Below, one piece after another: positions 6,964-10,752 of a stretch of 10,752 nucleotides of DNA; positions within the stretch are counted from its first letter, which is position 1, and every line of letters starts with the position of its first letter. Source of the stretch: CAZBDU01 sp964490725 (GTDB lineage Bacteria; Spirochaetota; Spirochaetia; SZUA-6; DRHE01); assembly GCA_964490725.1 (NCBI GenBank), contig CAZBDU010000138.1, positions 1 to 10,752 of the forward strand, read 5' to 3'. Position numbers and translations under genes: made by a program. A model generated the notes under the pieces. It saw nothing but the letters and a program-made list of their open reading frames with translations. It made no database searches and was not told the DNA's origin.

Positions 6964-7641
6964 TCATTCCCGGCCCTCCTCGGAAAGCAGAGCCAGCAGC
7001 TGCCGCAGGATCTCGGCGCTGAGACCCCAGATCAGCTGTCCTTCGTGGACCAGGTAGCTCACCGGCCGGACCACCCGCGGCTTCCAGCTCCCGCCGGGCA
7101 GATACTGCCGGGGAAAGTCGTCGGAGAGGCTGTACTCCTCGACGATCCGGGCCTGCCGGAACGGGTGCGTCCGGAAGTGCTCCAGAGGCACCTGGAACAC
7201 CTCCGCCACCTCCCCGGGATCCGGGTGCAGCTCCGGAGCGCCTATCAGCAGCCCCACCACGGGGTGGATCAGCTCCCCCCTGCGCCTCTCCAGGGGCGGC
7301 AGCCGCCCCAGCACCTCCACCTGGCGGGCGCCGATCCCCAGCTCCTCCTCCAGCTCCCGCAGGGCGGCCTGAAGCGGGCTCTCCCCCGGCTCCAGGCGCC
7401 CCCCGGGGAAACCGACCTCCCCGGCGCTGCGAGGAAGCCCCTCGGCCCTCCGTTCGAAGAGGATCGAAAGCTCGCCGTCTGCCGAAGACGGCACCTTCGG
7501 AGCCGAAGACGGCACCTTCGGAGCCGAAGACGGCACCTTCGGAGCCAGCAGCGGCACCAGCACCGCCGCTTCCAGCAGTGGGGGAAGGCGAAACGGGTCC
7601 AGCCCGGCCAGGCGGTCACGCAGTCGATCGATCGGGTCCAT
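6964..7641 (-). CDS. Nudix hydrolase, CoA pyrophosphatase type
   Basis: The 225-residue protein has a complete Nudix box: G81-x5-E87-x7-R95-E96-L-x-E99-E100-x-G102-I. The metal-binding glutamates are all present, so it should be an active Mg/Mn-dependent diphosphatase. Just before the box is LFERRAEGLPRSAGEVGFPGG (61-81), which fits the extra signature of CoA-diphosphatases ('LLTxR...R...G...FPGG'), so the likely reaction is cleavage of CoA or acyl-CoA to phosphopantetheine and 3',5'-ADP. Other Nudix substrates cannot be excluded. Residues 33-53 are three exact copies of APKVPSS, inserted between the first core strand (AAVLVPLL, 25-32) and the next strand (LSILF, 58-62), presumably as a surface loop. 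The ATG at 7641 follows a G-rich stretch that can act as a ribosome site. The gene lies between the lipoprotein gene (94 bp upstream) and the NodB-like gene (56 bp downstream). Confidence 0.87.
   Translation of the reverse strand: MDPIDRLRDRLAGLDPFRLPPLLEAAVLVPLLAPKVPSSAPKVPSSAPKVPSSADGELSILFERRAEGLPRSAGEVGFPGGRLEPGESPLQAALRELEEELGIGARQVEVLGRLPPLERRRGELIHPVVGLLIGAPELHPDPGEVAEVFQVPLEHFRTHPFRQARIVEEYSLSDDFPRQYLPGGSWKPRVVRPVSYLVHEGQLIWGLSAEILRQLLALLSEEGRE
7481..7543. repeat. Three perfect tandem 21-bp repeats inside the Nudix gene
   Basis: Three identical 21-base units start at 7481, 7502 and 7523, each beginning GCCGAAGACGGCACC and ending TTCGGA. Each unit encodes APKVPSS on the minus strand. 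Each unit also contains CCGAAG-N7-CTTCGG, a perfect 6-bp inverted repeat, so DNA or mRNA can form three adjacent hairpins. The left edge adds a competing 7-bp dyad, GCCGTCT (7474-7480) with AGACGGC (7486-7492). The sequence after the array (from 7544) is only loosely similar to a fourth unit. Confidence 0.97.
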
Positions 7642-7715
7642 GACGGCCCCCCATTGTGGGTGGCAGGGGGTAGCGGGTCAAGGCGTGGGGCCGCGGATCG
7701 ATCGAGCCTGCACGT

Positions 7716-7729
7716 CCCCGCCGGCGGGG
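7716..7729. other. 14-bp GC palindrome between the lipoprotein and Nudix genes
   Basis: CCCCGCCGGCGGGG is a perfect palindrome 7 bases after the lipoprotein stop on the minus strand. It has no loop and no following T-run, so it is at most a weak or factor-assisted terminator, or a protein-binding site. The rest of the 94-bp gap holds only a CGATCGATC-type stretch that occurs at both ends (about 7624-7634 and 7696-7704). No gene is visible in the gap. Confidence 0.3.
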
Positions 7730-7735
7730 GGCTCT

Positions 7736-8083
7736 TCAGGGACCCTCCTCCAGGTAGCGGCGGATCAGCTCCATCAGCTCGCGGAGCGTCTCCCGCGGGA
7801 TCTCCTGGAAGCGCCCCTCCACCTGCTTCGCCAGCTCCTGAAGCTTCTCGGTGGCCTGCTTGGTCTCCGCGATGTCCCGCACCAGCGCCTTCAGGTCGCC
7901 GGTCACCTCCGTGATCTGCTCCACCTGGCCCTGAAGCGCCTCCAGGCGCTGCAGGATCTCCTGGCGATTCGCCTGGGTCTTCTGGTCCACGTAGGAGGTC
8001 TTGGCCAGACCCAGGAAACTGGTGGTGGCGCAGCCGGACAGGAGCGACAGGGCAAGCACAGGGAACAAGGCTGCAGTCCTCAT
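7736..8083 (-). CDS. Small coiled-coil lipoprotein
   Basis: The 115-residue product starts at ATG 8083 behind a near-perfect ribosome site (AAGGAGG, 7-base spacer), which decides the start against the much longer open frame. The N-terminus MRTAALFPVLALSLLSGC is a lipoprotein signal peptide with lipobox L15-S-G-C18, so Cys18 should be lipidated and the protein anchored to a membrane. From about residue 33 on it is a continuous Gln/Glu/Leu-rich helix (for example ILQRLEALQGQVEQITEV and LQELAKQVEGRF) with heptad spacing, predicting a coiled-coil oligomer, ending in a charged 'LIRRYLEEGP' tail. This resembles short Lpp-like or signalling-accessory lipoproteins, but I recognise no specific family. 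It lies at the head of the minus-strand genes, divergent from the epimerase operon. Confidence 0.82.
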   Translation of the reverse strand: MRTAALFPVLALSLLSGCATTSFLGLAKTSYVDQKTQANRQEILQRLEALQGQVEQITEVTGDLKALVRDIAETKQATEKLQELAKQVEGRFQEIPRETLRELMELIRRYLEEGP

Positions 8084-8106
8084 TCGCGTACCTCCTTCAC
8101 CCCCCC

Positions 8107-8112
8107 ATCCTA
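8107..8112 (-). promoter_or_regulatory. Possible -10 box for the lipoprotein gene
   Basis: TAGGAT (8112-8107 on the minus strand) matches 4 of 6 -10 positions and would place initiation near 8100, upstream of the strong ribosome site of the lipoprotein. No good -35 box is found 16-18 bp upstream, where the sequence is GC-rich. The prediction is weak. Confidence 0.25.
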
Positions 8113-8171
8113 CACCGACCAGCCCCCGGGCGCAGCCGACCGCCCAGCGGTGTGGGAAGATTCTCCGACGG

Positions 8172-8212
8172 GGCAACGCCGTCCTCCCGGCAAGACCCAG
8201 TCCTCGAGGCAA
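8172..8212. repeat. Short direct repeats upstream of the epimerase promoter
   Basis: GGCAA occurs at 8172, 8189 and 8208. The second and third copies lie in a longer near-repeat, GTCCTCnnGGCAA, at 8181-8193 and 8200-8212 (11 of 13 identical, 19 bp apart). The first copy is the loop of a 5-bp dyad, GACGG (8167-8171) and CCGTC (8179-8183). Placed just upstream of the plus-strand -35 box and between two divergent genes, these could be regulator sites, but they are short. Confidence 0.3.
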
Positions 8213-8221
8213 CGCGAAGGG

Positions 8222-8250
8222 TTGACCAGGGCGGGCGGGGGTGCTACCAT
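8222..8250 (+). promoter_or_regulatory. Predicted promoter of the epimerase operon
   Basis: TTGACC (8222-8227, 5/6) and TACCAT (8245-8250, 4/6) are separated by exactly 17 bp. Transcription should begin around 8256-8258, only a few bases before the ATG at 8261. This leaves no room for a ribosome site, and none is visible upstream of that ATG, so the transcript may be leaderless or nearly so. Confidence 0.5.
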
Positions 8251-8260
8251 CGCCGACGGT

Positions 8261-9205
8261 ATGAAAGTGCTGGTTACCGGGGGCGCCGGATTCATTGGCT
8301 CCCACGTGGTGGAGGCCTGCCTGAAAGCGGGGCACCAGGTGGTGGTGGCCGACAATCTCAGCTCCGGAAAACTGCACAACCTGCCCGAGAGCACCCGGTT
8401 CTACCTGATGGACATCTGTTCCCGTGAGCTGGACAGGCTGATCGAGATAGAGAAGCCGGACATCGTGAGCCATCATGCCGCACAGATCAGCGTCACCGTC
8501 TCGGCCAGAAGCCCCGGCGAGGACGCCAGGGTGAACGCCCTGGGGCTGCTGAATGTGCTTGAAGCGTGCGTGCGCCACCGGGTGCGGAAGATCGTGTTCA
8601 TCTCCACGGGCGGCGCGATCTACGGAGAGGCGGAACAGATGCCCACTCCGGAGAGCCATCCCGCCCAACCCCTCTCCCCCTACGGCATCCACAAGCATCT
8701 GGGTGAGCAATACCTGCGCTTCTTCCACCACCAGCACGGGCTGGACTATACGATTCTCCGCTACGCCAACGTCTACGGGCCGCGGCAGAGCCCGCACGGA
8801 GAGGCCGGGGTCGTGGCCATCTTCATCGACCGCCTGCTGCGTGGGGAAGCGGTCACGATCTACGCCTACCCCGACCAGCCCGAGGGGATGACGCGGGACT
8901 ACGTCTACGCCGGGGATGTCGCGGAGGCCAACCTGCTGGCACTGAGCGCCGGAAACGGCGAGATGTTCAACATCGGCACCGGCGTGGCCACCTCCACGGG
9001 CCAGTTGTACCGCGTGGCGGCCCAGGCGGTGCAGGAGACCCGGCCGGAGATCGGAAAGCAGCCCGAGCCCGGCCGGGGTGAGCCGCGTCCAGGCGACCTC
9101 CGAAACAGTTGTCTGGACGCCGGCAAGGCAGCGAGACAGCTCGGCTGGTCGCCGCGCACGGACCTTCGAGAAGGGATCACCAGAACGGTGGTGAGCTTCG
9201 CCTGA
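8261..9205 (+). CDS. NAD-dependent epimerase/dehydratase (extended SDR, UDP-glucose 4-epimerase-like)
   Basis: The 314-residue cytoplasmic enzyme begins with the Rossmann dinucleotide motif VTGGAGFIGSH (5-15), has D31 at the end of the second strand (preference for NAD over NADP), and carries the catalytic pair Y141-x-x-x-K145 (PYGIHK) with S115/T116 as the usual hydroxyl residue. RYANVYGPRQ (167-176) and the later RDYVYAGDVAEA (212-223) and FNIGTG (236-241) are the substrate-binding signatures of nucleotide-sugar epimerases of the GalE/WbpP group. It probably interconverts a UDP- or other NDP-hexose for cell-surface polysaccharide. The exact sugar cannot be read from sequence, and no glycosyltransferase is next to it. 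The frame stays open far upstream, but family alignment fixes the start at ATG 8261. It leads a three-gene unit, with 29 bp to the next gene. Confidence 0.9.
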   Translation: MKVLVTGGAGFIGSHVVEACLKAGHQVVVADNLSSGKLHNLPESTRFYLMDICSRELDRLIEIEKPDIVSHHAAQISVTVSARSPGEDARVNALGLLNVLEACVRHRVRKIVFISTGGAIYGEAEQMPTPESHPAQPLSPYGIHKHLGEQYLRFFHHQHGLDYTILRYANVYGPRQSPHGEAGVVAIFIDRLLRGEAVTIYAYPDQPEGMTRDYVYAGDVAEANLLALSAGNGEMFNIGTGVATSTGQLYRVAAQAVQETRPEIGKQPEPGRGEPRPGDLRNSCLDAGKAARQLGWSPRTDLREGITRTVVSFA

Positions 9206-9234
9206 ACCTTCCAGGCAGAACAAGGGGGAGAAAG

Positions 9235-9453
9235 ATGCCTCGTGTGCTCGAGCTGGAACTGGCCTGCCAGGTGTGCGGCGGAACCCGCAGCGTGCCCGAA
9301 TGCCACGGCAGCGTTATGGAATACGACGGCGCGCTGCTGTTCTGTCCCACCTGCGCCAGGGAACGGAAGGTCCCGCAGTGCTGCGGGCAGCGCCTGACGG
9401 TGCGGCGGCGCGTGCGGGACATCCGCAAGGAGATCTTCACTCACCGGCCATGA
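9235..9453 (+). CDS. Cysteine-rich putative zinc-binding protein with duplicated PxC(C/H)G motif
   Basis: The ATG at 9235 has a strong AAGGGGGAG ribosome site just upstream, and the product is 72 residues. It contains C11-x-x-C14, C23-H24, C37-x-x-C40 and C49-C50, giving enough thiol and imidazole ligands for two zinc sites. The segment VPECHGSVM (20-28) recurs as VPQCCGQRL (46-54), each following one CxxC pair, so the protein looks like a tandem duplication of a 'CxxC ... PxCCGxxM' zinc-ribbon unit. The tail (53-72) is rich in Arg and Lys. I recognise no named family and the function is unknown. Its stop overlaps the start of prs (ATGA), so the two are probably translated together, and it may act as an RNA- or protein-binding accessory. 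Confidence 0.72.
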   Translation: MPRVLELELACQVCGGTRSVPECHGSVMEYDGALLFCPTCARERKVPQCCGQRLTVRRRVRDIRKEIFTHRP

Positions 9454-10727
9454 TCCTAGCCCTTCCCGACCAGATCGGCATCATCGCCTGCCCCGGGGCG
9501 GCGGCGTTCACGGACAAAGTGGTATCCGAGCTGGAGGACATCTCGCGCCGCAAGCTGCGCCGCAAGGTGAGCCTGCTGGCGCGCAAGTACAAGATGAGCC
9601 GTCAGGAGATCCTGCGTCAGGTCAACCTGAGCGTGGACCTGCGTCCCACCACCCTGGACCTCAGCGGACCGGTGGGCCGTTTCCGTTCGGCGAGCTGCCG
9701 CATCCCGGTGCAGTTCACCCGTTTCGCCAACGGCGAGTTCAAGACGGAGGTCCTGTCCACTCTGCGCAACATGGACGTCTACATCGTCCAGGACGTGGAG
9801 AACCACTACCCCGTACCGCTGAACGCCGACGACTCGGACACCTGCCGTCTCAGCGTCAACGACCAGATCTTCCTCCTCCTGGTGACCGTGGACGCGGTCC
9901 TCCATGCCGGGGCCAAGAGGGTGACCGCGGTGCTGCCCACCTATCCCTACGGCCGGCAGCACAAGAAGAAGGGCCGCGAGGGGTTGACCGCCGCCAGGAT
10001 CGGGCAGTTCCTGGAGTACGCAGGGGTGAGCAGGATCATTACCCTGGACGTACACTCCAAAGAGATCGAGAACGCCTTCAACCACCTGCGCCTGGAGAAC
10101 CTGCACGCCTCCTACCAGATCCTCAGGGTGTTGTCCACCATCATCGATCTGCGCGACCCCAACCTGGTGATCATCTCTCCTGACACGGGCTCCGTGGACC
10201 GCAACAAGTTCTACTCCACCTCCCTGAGCAAGGCTCTGGGCATGATCTACAAGGAGCGGGACTACACCCGTACCTCCCGGGACGCCAAGCACAACAATAT
10301 CGTGAGCATCCGGCTCCTGGGGGAGGTCGAAGGCAAGACCGTGTTCATGGCGGACGACATGCTGGGCACCGGGGGCACCCTCCTGAAAGCCATGCGGACC
10401 CTCAGGGACTACGGGGCGGCACGGATCATCTGCGCCGTGAGCCTGCCTTTTTTCAGCGGCCGGGCCATCGAGGCGTTCGACGAGGCCTACCACGCCGGCC
10501 TCTTCTACCGGCTCATCGGTACTAGCGCCGTGTACCACGACGAGACCCTCCTCGAGCGGGAATGGTACCTGTCGGCGGACATCACGCGCCTGTTCGCCCG
10601 GGCCATCTACAGGCTGCACGCGGACCGCTCCCTGTCCTCGTTGATGGACAACCGCAAGATCATACAGGAAATGCTCGACAGGCAGGGAAAGGGGGACAGC
10701 CAGGCCCCGCAGAAGCTGCTCTTCTGA
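9450..10727 (+). CDS. prs: Ribose-phosphate pyrophosphokinase (PRPP synthetase), long form
   Basis: The product has 425 residues against about 315 for typical bacterial Prs, which makes PRPP from ribose 5-phosphate and ATP for purine, pyrimidine, NAD, His and Trp synthesis. Recognisable elements are: FANGEFKTE (92-100, the usual 'F.dGE'); YPYGRQHKK (165-173), where the normal RQD reads RQH; LDVHSKEIENAF (199-210); SPDTGSVDR (243-251); the catalytic loop K268-E-R270, which keeps the Lys and Arg of the E. coli K194/R196 pair; and the PRPP loop ADDMLGTGGT (301-310). The extra length is mainly a basic N-terminal block between the first strand (residues 9-16) and FANGEF (about 30-85), plus a longer C-terminus with Ser/Gln/Lys residues. 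The ATG at 9450 overlaps the upstream stop. The nearest purine-rich site is too far (about 17 bases), so coupling is likely. Only 25 bases follow, without a clear terminator. Confidence 0.9.
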   Translation: MILALPDQIGIIACPGAAAFTDKVVSELEDISRRKLRRKVSLLARKYKMSRQEILRQVNLSVDLRPTTLDLSGPVGRFRSASCRIPVQFTRFANGEFKTEVLSTLRNMDVYIVQDVENHYPVPLNADDSDTCRLSVNDQIFLLLVTVDAVLHAGAKRVTAVLPTYPYGRQHKKKGREGLTAARIGQFLEYAGVSRIITLDVHSKEIENAFNHLRLENLHASYQILRVLSTIIDLRDPNLVIISPDTGSVDRNKFYSTSLSKALGMIYKERDYTRTSRDAKHNNIVSIRLLGEVEGKTVFMADDMLGTGGTLLKAMRTLRDYGAARIICAVSLPFFSGRAIEAFDEAYHAGLFYRLIGTSAVYHDETLLEREWYLSADITRLFARAIYRLHADRSLSSLMDNRKIIQEMLDRQGKGDSQAPQKLLF

Positions 10728-10752
10728 GCGCCGGCCGGCCTCGCGTCCGCCC

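Noticed and set aside
6908..6966. TTTTTT run after the Nudix stop (minus strand) as an intrinsic terminator
   Set aside because: No stable hairpin precedes the T-run, so it does not meet the pattern.
7736..9223. One 495-codon minus-strand protein extending across the epimerase
   Set aside because: The part beyond 8083 is antisense to the epimerase. The real start is ATG 8083 with a perfect ribosome site followed by a lipoprotein signal peptide.
10728..10752. GGCCGGCC palindrome after prs as a terminator
   Set aside because: It is an 8-bp GC palindrome without a loop or T-run, and the window ends too soon to judge.

Overview
The window is a dense, GC-rich bacterial chromosome segment that most resembles a free-living spirochaete (Spirochaetota, Spirochaetales/Treponema side). 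This is an inference from the set of gene types and their order: a FliS-type flagellin chaperone, a short flagellar-chaperone-like coiled coil, DNA polymerase I, a CoaE with an altered P-loop, a one-TM membrane protein with an 'FEYVRG' patch, and an over-long PRPP synthetase. The assignment was not tested by any search. I see no tRNA, rRNA, CRISPR array, IS element, transposase or phage gene.

Layout. Bases 1-8083 read on the minus strand and 8261-10727 on the plus strand, diverging from a 177-bp region (8084-8260). The minus-strand order from the divergence is: a small coiled-coil lipoprotein (8083-7736); a Nudix hydrolase of the CoA-pyrophosphatase type carrying three perfect 21-bp repeats (7641-6964); a large exported protein joining a beta-propeller-like half to a NodB-like domain that lacks its catalytic residues (6907-4616); then a tightly packed block of fliS, a FlgN/FliT-like gene, polA, coaE and a SPOR-type membrane gene that runs off the left edge (4545-1). 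Junctions in that block overlap by 4 bp (gene 2 with polA), leave 22 bp (polA to coaE) or overlap by 14 bp (coaE to the membrane gene). A good sigma70-like promoter with a dyad in its spacer lies just before fliS. Translation of flagellar and replication genes may therefore be coupled.

The plus-strand unit is an SDR-type nucleotide-sugar epimerase, a 72-residue cysteine-rich putative zinc protein, and a 425-residue ribose-phosphate pyrophosphokinase whose ATG overlaps the stop of the zinc protein. The epimerase promoter places its transcript start within a few bases of the ATG, so this mRNA may be almost leaderless.

Themes: CoA synthesis (CoaE) and CoA-type Nudix hydrolysis in one window; envelope or polysaccharide functions (epimerase, NodB-like protein, lipoprotein, SPOR-type protein); nucleotide supply and DNA synthesis (Prs, PolA). 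Most of this is housekeeping. The oddest items are the conserved-looking but catalytically stripped NodB-propeller protein, the 21-bp hairpin-forming coding repeat in the Nudix gene, the duplicated PxC(C/H)G small protein translationally linked to Prs, and the large N-terminal insertion in Prs.
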